The notes below the pieces were generated by a model. That model was not told where the DNA came from and searched no databases. It saw only the letters and a list, made by a program, of their open reading frames with translations. 32,991 nt of DNA, from the NCBI GenBank assembly GCA_028291565.1, contig JAQGHT010000244.1, forward strand, positions 1 to 32,991. The letters are read 5' to 3'. Made by a program: the position numbers and the translations under genes. Shown piece by piece: positions 1 through 8,468 of this stretch; within the stretch, counting starts at the first letter, position 1; each line of letters starts with the position of its first letter. The stretch is from Planctomycetaceae bacterium. Lineage in GTDB: Bacteria > Planctomycetota > Planctomycetia > Planctomycetales > Planctomycetaceae.

Positions 1-376
1 AGTTTCCTTCCTGAGGTGGTGGTTCGATTTCCAGCCGTCGAAAGATCTCACCCGGTTGCAATATACCGTCGAGTGCCGGACCGGTAGCTTGATACAGCAA
101 GACCACCGCATTTTTTGCCGGAGTGACCCCTCGTCGACTCGAACGATCTGACGCTGATGGGTAATCAATAAATCCGCGCTGGCCCACAGGCTCTGTGGCC
201 CATGTCGTTTCTTTGCTGATCGTGATTTTGGGCTGGGAGGACGACTTGACTTTTTTACGCGGCACTGGTGGTGGGTCGTCGGCTTGAGCCAACTGCAGAA
301 TGAATGCGAAGAGGCCGACTACCGCCAATGATTTAGCGGTAAGCTTCTTGGACCCCTGTAACATACGATTTCTCAT
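1..376 (-). CDS. Exported paralog family protein, copy 1 (partial, N-terminal 125 codons)
   Basis: This gene reads leftward from an ATG at 376 and runs off the window edge, so only the N-terminus is visible. It opens with a basic segment and a hydrophobic stretch ending LQLAQADD, which looks like a signal peptide, then a short proline/lysine linker. The block PKITISKETTWATEPVG and the later NAVVLLYQATGPA are almost identical to the two complete genes upstream, so it is the third member of a tandem array. It differs at places where they agree, for example GQRGFIDYP where they have GPSGF(I/V)DYL. A second in-frame ATG lies four codons downstream, and neither start has a clear Shine-Dalgarno. 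The 67-bp gap to the preceding gene suggests co-transcription. Function is unknown; export is inferred from the N-terminus. Confidence 0.82.
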   Translation of the reverse strand, partial: MRNRMLQGSKKLTAKSLAVVGLFAFILQLAQADDPPPVPRKKVKSSSQPKITISKETTWATEPVGQRGFIDYPSASDRSSRRGVTPAKNAVVLLYQATGPALDGILQPGEIFRRLEIEPPPQEGN

Positions 377-443
377 GGAGACTTGATTGTCTGCGGAGCA
401 AAGTGACAACTATGGACAGTTTAGCACCGAACCTTTGGACAAT

Positions 444-2084
444 CTAATGAGCCGGCTTTACAAATGGCATCTGAATGATTAAATCGTCTTTTCCATCTCC
501 ATATGCCAGTCCCAAGTCGTCCTTTTCATTCTTACCAACACTGTAAAGACGATAGCCGGATGCCGTCTGCTGGTAATGCAGAGGCTGATTGTTGAATAAG
601 TCGTCTGAAATCGCCGGGATGTATTGTGGTGCGAGTTCCGCCAAATTGGCGGGATAGGAATCGTGTTCACTGCGCCAGGCTGCCAAAGCAAAAGCCAGTT
701 CCAGGTTTTGAAATCGCTGACGGACGACATTCTCGCCGCCCATTCTATGAACGACACCGGAAAGAAAGATTGAAACCAATGTGTCCGCGTAATAGCGGGT
801 GGCTTTCGATTTATCGACCAGAATCGACAGTCTGTCGAGGCGTTGTGTTTGAACTCGAAGTTGTTGGATTTCCTGATCCAAGTTTTTCAGCGCGCCTGTT
901 CGTTGTCGATACGTTGGCAGTTGCGCTGCCGAGACACATCGGTCGTACCAGCGATTTCCCGATTTCAGAATTTCATCCCAATCCACCAATCGGATCAATG
1001 CCTGTTCCAGCAGTTTGTCCGCCCAGGTCTGTTCCGGGTTCTCGTGCCAGAAATTCGGCATCTCCGAAAACTCCGCGATCGTCAATTGCCCCCGTGCCAT
1101 ATGCTGGCAACAGTCCAAAAATGTGGCCCGTTCGATGTGGTCCATTTTGTCGGCCATGAGTGATCGCGGCGGAAGGTTTTGGAGTTGCTTCAAATACCGA
1201 GCAATGAACTTTGCGGTGGGACGAGTTTCAGAAAGGAAACGCAATTCCCCGTCAATCGCCATTGTCTCAATTATGAATCCCGTGAATCCTTCGACCGTTG
1301 ATGGCCCGCGGCCCATTAACCGGCCCAGACGGTGAACAGCCTGTAGATCGGACCAGGCTTGAAGTCGTTCGTTTTCGCCAAGCGACAACATGGCTCGTGA
1401 AACAAGGGCCCGCGCAATCGCCCGCCCCACTTGTATTCCTGGCAAGGTGACGAAAAACATCTTGCCTTCCCCTTCTTCCGAGGAGACATAAGGAGAATAA
1501 TATTCGGTCCGTTCGGTCCCCTCGGTGATGCGCCTCAGAGGGATTTCGATGCTGTGCAACCATTCGGCGATCTCAGGAAACTCTTTCGCGGTCCAGGGCC
1601 GTGTCAGAGCCGTCTCCGCCAAATTCTGAAGCGCTGGGAATCCCGCTTCCGGAACGACCTTTCCAGTTCGTTTTCTCCACTCCCCCACAGTTTCAAAGTA
1701 ATCGCCTTCATTGGGAGGCGGTTTGATTCCGAGTAACTGGAAGAACTTGTCAGGTTGAAGATGGTGATCCGGCGCCGGCCCAGTCGCCTGATACAACATG
1801 ACCACGGCATTATTCTCAGGAGTCACACCTTGACTGTAATGCCGATTGGTGACAGACAGATAATCAATGAATCCGCTGGGGCCAATTGGTTCCGTGGCCC
1901 AGGTTGTTTCTTTGCTGATCGTGATTTTGGGAATGAAAACGGGTCTGACGTTCTGAGGCCGCGGCTTCGCCTGCGGTTCGGAGTCCTGTGCCCGGCATAA
2001 CGCAGTCAAACAGAGACTGATGACGCCGAGCAAGCTGACTGCGATCAAGACGCATGGAGAATGACATCTGCATCGATGTGACAT
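444..2084 (-). CDS. Exported paralog family protein, copy 2 (546 aa, unknown function)
   Basis: The frame is open back to a TTG at 2138, but I chose the ATG at 2084. It has CAGGA a few bases upstream and gives a length and signal peptide matching its neighbour. The N-terminus has a hydrophobic stretch ending CRAQD (signal peptide), then PKITISKETTWATEPIG and NNAVVMLYQATGPA, both shared with the other paralogs. The middle is helical and rich in Trp and Arg, with conserved pieces such as RALVSRAML, HRLGRLMGRGP and VDWDEILKSGNR. The last ~95 residues carry a pattern common in planctomycete exported proteins: LELAFALAAWRSEH, YP, L, P.YIP, then GYRLYSVGKNEKDD, which recalls the C-terminal part of pseudopilin-like proteins. 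No catalytic motif is evident. It probably acts outside the cytoplasm. Confidence 0.9.
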   Translation of the reverse strand: MSHRCRCHSPCVLIAVSLLGVISLCLTALCRAQDSEPQAKPRPQNVRPVFIPKITISKETTWATEPIGPSGFIDYLSVTNRHYSQGVTPENNAVVMLYQATGPAPDHHLQPDKFFQLLGIKPPPNEGDYFETVGEWRKRTGKVVPEAGFPALQNLAETALTRPWTAKEFPEIAEWLHSIEIPLRRITEGTERTEYYSPYVSSEEGEGKMFFVTLPGIQVGRAIARALVSRAMLSLGENERLQAWSDLQAVHRLGRLMGRGPSTVEGFTGFIIETMAIDGELRFLSETRPTAKFIARYLKQLQNLPPRSLMADKMDHIERATFLDCCQHMARGQLTIAEFSEMPNFWHENPEQTWADKLLEQALIRLVDWDEILKSGNRWYDRCVSAAQLPTYRQRTGALKNLDQEIQQLRVQTQRLDRLSILVDKSKATRYYADTLVSIFLSGVVHRMGGENVVRQRFQNLELAFALAAWRSEHDSYPANLAELAPQYIPAISDDLFNNQPLHYQQTASGYRLYSVGKNEKDDLGLAYGDGKDDLIIQMPFVKPAH

Positions 2085-2268
2085 GCTGCATTCCTGCGTC
2101 CACTGGATTACTGAGACTTTCTGAGTCCATTCAAACAAAGCAGGTTCAAGCCGTTATACTGCGCCACCATTTTACTCGACTCGGGCGTGTTGCAAAGGCT
2201 CGTTCACCGCCAGATTGAACTCCGTACGACTTCAGTGGATTTGTCAGCATTCGAAATCTCTCAGGTCA

Positions 2269-3894
2269 TCATTGAGCAGGTTTCGGAAGCGGCATTGGCA
2301 TTTGCACGACGAGATCGTCCTTGCCCATGCCCTCACCGTATGTCAGACCCATGTCGTCCGTTTCATTTTCGCCGAGGCTGTAGAATCGGTAGCCGTCGGG
2401 TATCCGTTCGTAATGCAAGGGCTGCGTTTTGAACAGGTCGCTTGGAACCGTTGCGATATACTTCGGCGCCAGCACTTCCAGTTTCTCTGGATAGGTACCA
2501 TGTTCGTCCCGCCAGGCGGCTAAGGCGAAAGCCAGCTCGAGGTTCTCATACCGCTGCAGGCATCGACTTTCCGCACGGACGCACTGGGTTGTCGCCGGAA
2601 GTAGCAGTGACAGCAAAATGTTCGCGGCAAAGTCGGTCCGACTGGGCTTGCTCTCGAAAACGGACAAGACACCAAAACCTTGAACTTTCGTCCGGAATTG
2701 CCCGAGTTCAACCTCAAGTTTGCGAAGCTCTTCGATCCGCTGATGATACGTCGGCATCCGAGCCCCAGCGACCATCCGGTCAAAACGACGATTTCCTGAT
2801 TTCAGAATTTCGTCCCAGTCTACCGAACTCACCATAATCCGTTCCAAGACCCTGGTCGTCCAGTCATTCGAACCGCCGCCGTCGAGGTTGTTCAACTGCA
2901 TGCGTCCACGTGCGATTTGCTGGCAACAATCCAGGAACATTGCACGTTCGCAATGGTCGATTTTATCGACCACCAGCGCTCGCGGAGGCAAGCTGGCCAG
3001 CTGCTTGACGTAGCGGGCAATGAATTTTTCAGTCGGGCGAGCATCGGAAATGAATCTCAGTTCGGCGTTCATTGCCACACTCTCAATTGCGATTCCAACG
3101 AGGCCTTCAATAATTGTCGGACCGCGACCAACCAAACGCCCCAATCGATGAATGGTCAATAGATCAGACCAAGCCTTTAAACTGTCTTTCTCTGCGAGTC
3201 GCAACATCGCCCGGGACACCAACGCGCGAGCCAGACCACGCGACATCTGCACTCCCGGCAGCAGAACCTCGATCAACTTGCCTTCTTCGTTGTCTGCAGA
3301 AACCATTGGGGAATAGTATTCCGTCCGTTCCACGGCATCCGCGACGAGTCCCAATGGTTTTTCAATACTTTGTAACCATTCGGCAACTTCAGGAAATTCT
3401 TGCACGGTCCAGGGCCTTATTCCTGTTGTTGTGCCCATCTCAAGTACCGCGGCAATTCCGCCCGCAGGGAGTGGCTTTCCTGTTCGTTTGAACCAATTTC
3501 CGAATTCCTCGTAGTACACTCCATTCGCCGGAGGGGGTTCGATCCCTAACAGCCGAAAAAACTCGGCCGGCTGTTCTCGCCCGTCTGGCATCGGTCCCAA
3601 AGCCTGGTACAGCAAAACCACCGCGTTATTCGCAGGTGTCACACCTTGGCTACACTGGCGATTTATCGCGCCTAAATAGTCGACGAATCCGCTCGGCCCG
3701 ACAGGCTCTATCGCCCAGGTCGTTTCTTTGCTGATCGTGATTTTGGGAATGGAAAAGGGCCTTTCTTTCTTGGTAACTTCTTTCTTGGCAGGAGTTGCTG
3801 GCGGCTTCACTTCCTGGGCCAGGCACAGCCCTGCTGCGCACAGACTGATCGCAATCAAAAGGCTGCTGGCATAATTCATCAGGTGACGCGGCAT
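2269..3894 (-). CDS. Exported paralog family protein, copy 3 (541 aa, unknown function)
   Basis: This is the first gene of the tandem array in transcription order. The ATG at 3894 is preceded by AGGA at about seven bases, a plausible ribosome binding site. The N-terminus (ASSLLIAISLCAAGLCLAQ) is a convincing signal peptide. A Lys/Pro linker follows, then PKITISKETTWAIEPVG and NNAVVLLYQALGP. The middle shares ARALVSRAMLRL, HRLGRLVGRGP, FLDCCQQIARG and VDWDEILKSGNRRFDR with the next gene. The C-terminal ~95 residues have LELAFALAAWRDEHGTYP, then GYRFYSLGENETDD and KDDLVVQMP. The end echoes the terminal domain found on many planctomycete exported proteins that also carry YP..L..L.P.Y and YS.G.N motifs. 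I do not recognise a named Pfam family and see no enzyme motif. Confidence 0.9.
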   Translation of the reverse strand: MPRHLMNYASSLLIAISLCAAGLCLAQEVKPPATPAKKEVTKKERPFSIPKITISKETTWAIEPVGPSGFVDYLGAINRQCSQGVTPANNAVVLLYQALGPMPDGREQPAEFFRLLGIEPPPANGVYYEEFGNWFKRTGKPLPAGGIAAVLEMGTTTGIRPWTVQEFPEVAEWLQSIEKPLGLVADAVERTEYYSPMVSADNEEGKLIEVLLPGVQMSRGLARALVSRAMLRLAEKDSLKAWSDLLTIHRLGRLVGRGPTIIEGLVGIAIESVAMNAELRFISDARPTEKFIARYVKQLASLPPRALVVDKIDHCERAMFLDCCQQIARGRMQLNNLDGGGSNDWTTRVLERIMVSSVDWDEILKSGNRRFDRMVAGARMPTYHQRIEELRKLEVELGQFRTKVQGFGVLSVFESKPSRTDFAANILLSLLLPATTQCVRAESRCLQRYENLELAFALAAWRDEHGTYPEKLEVLAPKYIATVPSDLFKTQPLHYERIPDGYRFYSLGENETDDMGLTYGEGMGKDDLVVQMPMPLPKPAQ

Positions 3895-3929
3895 GCGATA
3901 ATCCTAGATCAAATGAATTGGTGACGTGA

Positions 3930-4001
3930 TACGTCGCGCGGATGAAATGGGACATCCCCAGCGGCCATTACCGATTTCAGATGTGACAGCCACCTCCGCG
4001 A
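3930..4001. repeat. 72-bp segment shared with 10518-10589 (copy A)
   Basis: An ungapped alignment of 3930-4001 with 10518-10589 gives 53 identities in 72 positions (about 74%) by hand count. The best-kept cores are GGATGAAATG and CAGATGTGACA. On the minus strand both copies read as the same peptide type, here SRRWLSHL then VPFHPRDV, with 14 of 24 residues identical and conservative K/Q, S/T and D/E changes. Here the frame ends in a stop about 30 bp before the start of the 2269-3894 gene. It is either a relic of coding sequence or a conserved upstream element. Confidence 0.55.
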
Positions 4002-4137
4002 GATGTATCGGAAGCATTTTAAGAATCGAGACTGATCACGCTCAATCAATGAGATATGCCCACACTGTCGGACTGTCTGTGAATCTGCGAAGAAATCACG
4101 AAAAATGGAGATTCCGGACAAAGGAAGTCGAAGCTCA

Positions 4138-4208
4138 GGGGTCAGTTGGTTCAAAGTTCATTTTTCGCCATGACATGGCGAAAAATGAACTTTGAACCAA
4201 CTGACCCC
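4138..4208. repeat. 71-bp perfect palindrome, copy 1
   Basis: Two 35-bp arms (4138-4172 and 4174-4208) are exactly complementary around a single central base at 4173. The outer end is GGGGTCAG...CTGACCCC and the inner part is TTCATTTTTCGCC...GGCGAAAAATGAA. A second copy lies at 25256-25326. This copy lies between the terminator of the DUF1501 gene and the upstream region of the tandem paralog array. GGGGTCAG-ended palindromes resemble REP-type elements mobilised by IS200-like (RAYT) transposases, but no such gene is in the window, so that origin is inferred. Confidence 0.93.
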
Positions 4209-4229
4209 GCGATTTGCCACTTGTCCGCC

Positions 4230-4274
4230 AAAGAAAAACAACGCCGGCCAAACCTTGGTTTGACCGGCGTTGTT
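4230..4274 (-). terminator. Rho-independent terminator of the DUF1501 gene
   Basis: Read on the minus strand, an 18-bp stem (AACAACGCCGG pairing with CCGGCGTTGTT, with one G-U pair) closes a tiny loop. It is followed directly by TTTTTCTTT. It begins 28 bases beyond the stop codon at 4302, the expected position for an intrinsic terminator. Confidence 0.9.
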
Positions 4275-4301
4275 GAATTCTCACTCTGACCGAAACGATT
4301 G

Positions 4302-5762
4302 CTAGGACAAGATTCCCAAGACCGCATCGCCCTTCACGAGATCGCGCGGTTGGTTGAGATGGTTGTAAACAATCGTTCGCGGATCGATTCCGACGCTGTG
4401 ATAGATCGTCGCCAACAACTCGGTCGGATGGACTGGAGTTTCGACAGGTGCCGAACCGGTCAGGTCCGACTTGCCGTAAACGAAACCACGTTTGACACCC
4501 GCACCGGCGACGACACACGAATAGCAGTAAGGCCAGTGATCGCGTCCGTCGTCCGAATTGCTGTTGCCAGACGTGCTGACACCTCGTTTGGGGCTGCGGC
4601 CGAATTCGCCCACAGCGATCACAAGGGTCTCTTTCAGCAAGCCGCGCTCGTCGAGATCGGCGATCAGTGCCGACAGGCCTGAATCGAGCATCGGAGCTGA
4701 TTGCTTCTTCATCCGATCCGACAATCCACTGTGCACATCCCAGGAATGGTTGTCGCTATTGGCCACTTTCGGCCAGTTCACTTCGACGAATCGCGTCCCA
4801 GCTTCCACCAGGCGGCGAGCCATTAAACAGCTTTGGCCAAATGTGTTACGACCATAGCGGTCGCGCATTTCCGGAGTTTCTTTCGTCAGATCGAAAGCAT
4901 CCCGAGCCCGACCGGACAACACCAGCCCTAAAGCTTTACCGTAGTATTCGTTCAAGGCGTACTTGGAAACCGCGCGATCAAGCTCCGGCATTCCTGCATT
5001 AATCTGTTCGCGAAGTTTGGCTCGGCGTTCCAATCGCACGTTCGTGACGTCGCCCCGCAATTGCAGGTCGTCCGTTCGCACGCGACTCATCTTGTCCATA
5101 TCCATGTCGTCGCCGGTAGGATACAGATAGTAAGGGTCGTAAGCCCGGCCGAGGAAACCCGCTGTTCCCGCCTTGCCGATCACATTGCTCTCCTGCAAAG
5201 GGCGGGGCAACATGACGAACGGCAACATCGGCTCGTCAATCGGCTTGAGCCGAATGATGTTCGAGCCCACGTTCGGGAAATCATTGGGGCTGGGAGGCTC
5301 CAACTGACCTGATGGGCTGACCTTGTCCGCGGTATAACCGGTCAGCATCTGATAGATGGCAGCCGTGTGGTTGAACAAACCAATCGGCGTATAGCTGACC
5401 GAGCGAATCTGCGTGAACTTGTCATTCACCAGTGCCAGTTTGGGCAGCAATTCCGTGAATTGATAGCCGGGAACTTTGGTGTCGATCGGCTTGAAGACGG
5501 AACGAACATTGTCCGGAACGTCAGTTTTGGGATCCCATAGATCCAGATGGCTTGGTCCACCCTGCAGGTAACACAAGATGACGCTCTTGGCTTTACCGAA
5601 GCCTACGCCGCCGTATTTTCCTTCTTCAGCGGTGGCCTCCTGCATTTGCAGCATGCTGGCCAGGCTGATGCCAAACGCTGCGGAACCACCCACGCGCATC
5701 CATTCGCGACGAGTTACGCCATCACAATTATCTTTACCGACGCCGCCTGGAATCACCAGCAT
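4302..5762 (-). CDS. DUF1501 domain protein, Tat-exported
   Basis: This is a 486-residue member of the DUF1501 family (PF07394), which is very abundant in planctomycetes and related to the alkaline phosphatase/sulfatase fold. The N-terminus carries a twin-arginine motif, [10 protein letters not shown] (Arg18-Arg19), and a hydrophobic stretch, so export by the Tat pathway is likely. Family signatures seen are [59 protein letters not shown] and [10 protein letters not shown]; the Asp/His residues are candidate metal ligands. The ATG at 5762 has AAGGGAG just upstream. Genes of this family often follow a DUF1549/DUF1553 (PSD1) cytochrome gene, but none is adjacent here, so it seems to be monocistronic with its own terminator. 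The substrate is unknown. Confidence 0.95.
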   Translation of the reverse strand: MLVIPGGVGKDNCDGVTRREWMRVGGSAAFGISLASMLQMQEATAEEGKYGGVGFGKAKSVILCYLQGGPSHLDLWDPKTDVPDNVRSVFKPIDTKVPGYQFTELLPKLALVNDKFTQIRSVSYTPIGLFNHTAAIYQMLTGYTADKVSPSGQLEPPSPNDFPNVGSNIIRLKPIDEPMLPFVMLPRPLQESNVIGKAGTAGFLGRAYDPYYLYPTGDDMDMDKMSRVRTDDLQLRGDVTNVRLERRAKLREQINAGMPELDRAVSKYALNEYYGKALGLVLSGRARDAFDLTKETPEMRDRYGRNTFGQSCLMARRLVEAGTRFVEVNWPKVANSDNHSWDVHSGLSDRMKKQSAPMLDSGLSALIADLDERGLLKETLVIAVGEFGRSPKRGVSTSGNSNSDDGRDHWPYCYSCVVAGAGVKRGFVYGKSDLTGSAPVETPVHPTELLATIYHSVGIDPRTIVYNHLNQPRDLVKGDAVLGILS

Positions 5763-6188
5763 GAGTGCTCCCTTAAAAATCGAATTCCGTTGACGAACCG
5801 AGGCTTATTCCGAAATCTGCGGCAGATGGTATGCTGTCGGATCAGCATTCCAGAATCTGGATTGCTGCTCCGGCAATATCGCATCAACACGTACCGATCC
5901 TCTATCTTATCGGCGAACGGTCATTCAATTCAATACCGAGCGGCAAATTCACACCAGGCAATCTCGCAAAGGTGACGAGTACAATCAGTCAGACAGTGAA
6001 AACCATGACCATTCAATGCAAGATTCGATCCCGAAACGCCAGAACTTAAATTGCGATATTTTCTTCGAACTTGCCCTCACCGAACCCCGACTAGATTCGG
6101 GACATTAAACACGAAACAGCTGGTCAACACACATGCACAGACCCGTCTTAACACCAACCGAGTTAAAACCTTGTGACTCGATCGCATT
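5763..6188. other. Intergenic region between two minus-strand genes
   Basis: These 426 bp hold the upstream region of the DUF1501 gene and the 3' flank of the SGNH-like gene. A short hairpin near 6085-6102 (CCCGA / TCGGG) could be a weak terminator for the upstream gene but has no T tract. I see no coding frame with a convincing start. Confidence 0.5.
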
Positions 6189-7493
6189 TTACGGAGTTCC
6201 CAGGATTTTCGCCACAGCGGCGGCGAAAAGTGCATTACCAGCCACATTGTAATGGCAGAAGTTGTCAATATACGTCGGCTCATCAACGGCCGAGAATAAT
6301 TGCGTCAGGTCGTAAAACTTCAGGCCTTCGTTTCGGAGTTCCTGGCCCTTTTTGACAAGCAGCGGATAGGCCCTGGTCGCAGTAGCACTATATTTCGACT
6401 CCAGAAATGCTACCGTTTTTTCCTGTTCCGTCATCTGGGGTTTCGACCCTGCGAGGTACTGATTCGGTGGGAGGACGTGGTAATACTGAATGGAATTTGC
6501 CTGACAGAGCAGCCGCATCTGGCGCGAGCACTGCGCCCAGTATTCAACCAGATAATCGAACATTTCCGCATCATCGCGAAAGGTCTGCTTCGGCCCCAGA
6601 ACCTGGTAGCCGGGGCGTTCCAATTGAGCGGCAAGCACCTTCATGTTCCATTCGACCTCTTGTTGAAGATACCGATGGTGCAGGCTCAACCAGAGAAAGT
6701 TGATTGTGGCGGAATCCTGGAAAGGAAGCTGACGATACCATTTGCTGCGAGCACGCCGGCGGGCGATGCTCGAGAGCAATGCCGCTTTCGTTTGCAGGTC
6801 TTGCAGGTTGATCGTGTCGGACAGCCGGGCTCGCCACGCACGCGGATAAGGGGGAAAGACACCACCCAAGGCATTTTCGACGGGGTGCAACGCGGTTTCG
6901 TTGTACCCGTCGATATTCACGAGCACGTCGAATTCGGCACCCAGGGAGAGCAGAAAGGTCAACAGCATTAACTGTTGGGGCTGTTTGAATCCACTCACCG
7001 CCAACCTGACAAGTTCCACCTGTTTTCCCTGAAATCGAGGCTGACGTCTTAATTCTCGCAGAAAAGCGCCCTCGCCGCTGGCGGTCATTTGCCAGCTGAC
7101 CGATCCGCCCGCCACGGCAACAATAATCTTGTCCGGGCTGCGTTTACGAATCGGTGATCCCTCGTCCACAAGTCCAAAGTCATTGGGCTGGAATTCCCGA
7201 CCTTCAAACAGTTCAGGACTGTGAAATCCTGGATTGCGAGTCCAGCCCACATAGGGATGATTGACTTCGCGTGCGTAATCGAGTTTCTCGCTTTCGTAAT
7301 CGGCATCCATCTCACGATTGTGACGAACTTGAGCTACAGTCGCGTAGGTGATCCATTTCAACCCAATGTAACAGACGAGTTCCACGAAACCTGTCAGCAG
7401 ACACAGACACACCAGCGTGAAGCAAAGGCGTTTGGGCCAGGAAATTCGGCGTCGCGAAACGAGAGCTGCGGGCGCTTTGGGGACGATTGTCAT
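6189..7493 (-). CDS. Membrane-anchored SGNH/GDSL hydrolase-like protein
   Basis: The frame extends to a TTG at 7529, but the ATG at 7493 with GGAGAG six bases upstream is preferred, giving 434 residues. A basic N-terminus (SRRRISWPKR) leads into one transmembrane segment at about 22-46, with the rest presumably outside the membrane. SGNH-like blocks are visible: AVAGGSVSWQ with candidate catalytic Ser131, AVSGFKQPQQ with a block-II glycine, NIDGYNET with a candidate oxyanion Asn198, and near the C-terminus YIDNFCHYNVAGNAL with Asp410 and His414. The Asp-His spacing is D-x3-H rather than the usual DxxH. Such proteins are often esterases or acyl-transfer partners in polysaccharide export, but no such genes are adjacent. 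The substrate cannot be named. Confidence 0.82.
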   Translation of the reverse strand: MTIVPKAPAALVSRRRISWPKRLCFTLVCLCLLTGFVELVCYIGLKWITYATVAQVRHNREMDADYESEKLDYAREVNHPYVGWTRNPGFHSPELFEGREFQPNDFGLVDEGSPIRKRSPDKIIVAVAGGSVSWQMTASGEGAFLRELRRQPRFQGKQVELVRLAVSGFKQPQQLMLLTFLLSLGAEFDVLVNIDGYNETALHPVENALGGVFPPYPRAWRARLSDTINLQDLQTKAALLSSIARRRARSKWYRQLPFQDSATINFLWLSLHHRYLQQEVEWNMKVLAAQLERPGYQVLGPKQTFRDDAEMFDYLVEYWAQCSRQMRLLCQANSIQYYHVLPPNQYLAGSKPQMTEQEKTVAFLESKYSATATRAYPLLVKKGQELRNEGLKFYDLTQLFSAVDEPTYIDNFCHYNVAGNALFAAAVAKILGTP

Positions 7494-7728
7494 GCGAACT
7501 CTCCGAACCGGAAGCAATGAGCAGCCCAAAAGATACAGAACCGAGCCGGCAGATGACCGGCCGAATCAAGTATTTCAACAGGTGCGCAATAGATACTGCG
7601 TTGATGCGTTCGCCGGAACTCAGGCTGAGAGACATCGACTGCAAGTGCGGATTCTGCCAGATTGAAAGATTGACAGCAACCAGGAATTACCTTTTCCCTA
7701 TCGTCTGTTCCTTCAAAATCAGAATGAG

Positions 7729-7789
7729 GTAGGACAGGTTTTCAACCTGTCAGTTTTCTGAACACGGACAGGTTGAAAACCTGTCCTAC
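7729..7789. repeat. Nested inverted repeat (23-bp arms)
   Basis: The arms 7729-7751 and 7767-7789 are perfectly complementary and separated by 15 bp. Each arm also contains its own hairpin, GACAGGTT-TTC-AACCTGTC in the left arm, so the element can fold as one long stem or as two small hairpins. No T tract follows. The structure resembles dispersed palindromic repeats rather than a plain terminator; only one copy was seen in this window. Confidence 0.88.
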
Positions 7790-7833
7790 GGCCGCAGATC
7801 GCGCGACTGAGTGTCACGTCACATTGGCACAAA

Positions 7834-7879
7834 CGCCAACAGCCCGCTGTCGAGCAAGAATGCTCGGCGCGGGCTGGCG
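7834..7879 (-). terminator. Candidate terminator downstream of rpsR
   Basis: A bulged stem forms from CGCC, GCCCGC and CGAGCA pairing with TGCTCG, GCGGGC and GGCG around an AGAA loop. Read on the minus strand it starts about 45 bases after the rpsR stop and is followed by only a short TTTG, so termination is plausible but not certain. Confidence 0.55.
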
Positions 7880-7924
7880 TAATTCACGATGAAAGGCCTG
7901 CGTCAAAGACGCCTCAAGCCGCTC

Positions 7925-8215
7925 TCATTCGTTGACGACGTAGGGCAGCAAGGCCATGAATCGAGCGCGAATAATCGCATGTCGGACAGCCCGTTGATAC
8001 TTGGCGCAGTTGCCGGTTTTACGGCGAGCGACCAAGTTTCCATCGCGATTAATCATGACCTTCAACGTGCGGAGGTCCTTGTAATCGACGAATACCGGAC
8101 GGGGGCAGCCTTCTTTGGTACAGAAACGGCACTTCAGCTTGCGTTTGATGCGAGCTCGTTTGCGCTTGTTCGGACCCTTGGGCTTCTTGTTATTGAATTT
8201 GAATGGACCAACCAT
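7925..8215 (-). CDS. rpsR: 30S ribosomal protein bS18
   Basis: This is the small-subunit protein bS18, which sits on the 30S platform with bS6 and binds 16S rRNA. The ATG at 8215 (MVGPFKFNNKK) gives 96 residues, matching the family better than the upstream GTG/ATG options that the open frame allows. The family core is clear: CRFC, VDYKDLRTLKVMI, ARRKTGNCAKYQRAV and IIRARFMALLPYV. The CxxC pair, a third Cys in EGCP and the Cys in TGNCAK suggest a zinc-binding C+ version. In many bacteria the gene sits between rpsF/ssb and rplI. Here neither neighbour is a ribosomal gene, so it appears to be transcribed alone, with a candidate terminator behind it. Confidence 0.95.
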   Translation of the reverse strand: MVGPFKFNNKKPKGPNKRKRARIKRKLKCRFCTKEGCPRPVFVDYKDLRTLKVMINRDGNLVARRKTGNCAKYQRAVRHAIIRARFMALLPYVVNE

Positions 8216-8468
8216 GCCGCCACTACCCTCTGCGTGCTGTTTTGTTGTAACCCGTAATGTTTCAACGTCTTCCGACAACCAATACTGGCCCCATACCAAT
8301 ACAGTTCCGGAAACCGAGGATTATGGCAGGTCCGGGTGAAAGATGCAACGGTAGCGGCAAAGTTGATTTTATTGATCGATTGAACCGATCGCGATTTTAG
8401 AAATCCGCGTGCAATTCTGCATCGCATCGCGGTGAACGGAACTCCGCAAGAACGCCGGTGATTCTGCC

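Larger units (their letters stand above)
7494..7924. other. Intergenic region carrying a nested hairpin and the rpsR terminator candidate
   Basis: The 431 bp between the SGNH-like gene and rpsR contain two structured elements, listed separately (7729-7789 and 7834-7879). The part from 7494 to 7728 shows nothing I can support beyond the leader of the SGNH-like gene. Confidence 0.5.

Noticed and set aside
3909-4154. An 81-codon frame upstream of the tandem array as a gene
   Set aside because: Its start lies inside the palindrome and only its last ~30 codons show any conservation; it is better described as part of the 72-bp shared segment.
4138-4208. Palindrome copy 1 as the terminator of the DUF1501 gene
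   Set aside because: A much better terminator with a T tract lies nearer the stop codon (4230-4274), and the second palindrome copy sits upstream of two divergent genes, where a terminator makes no sense.
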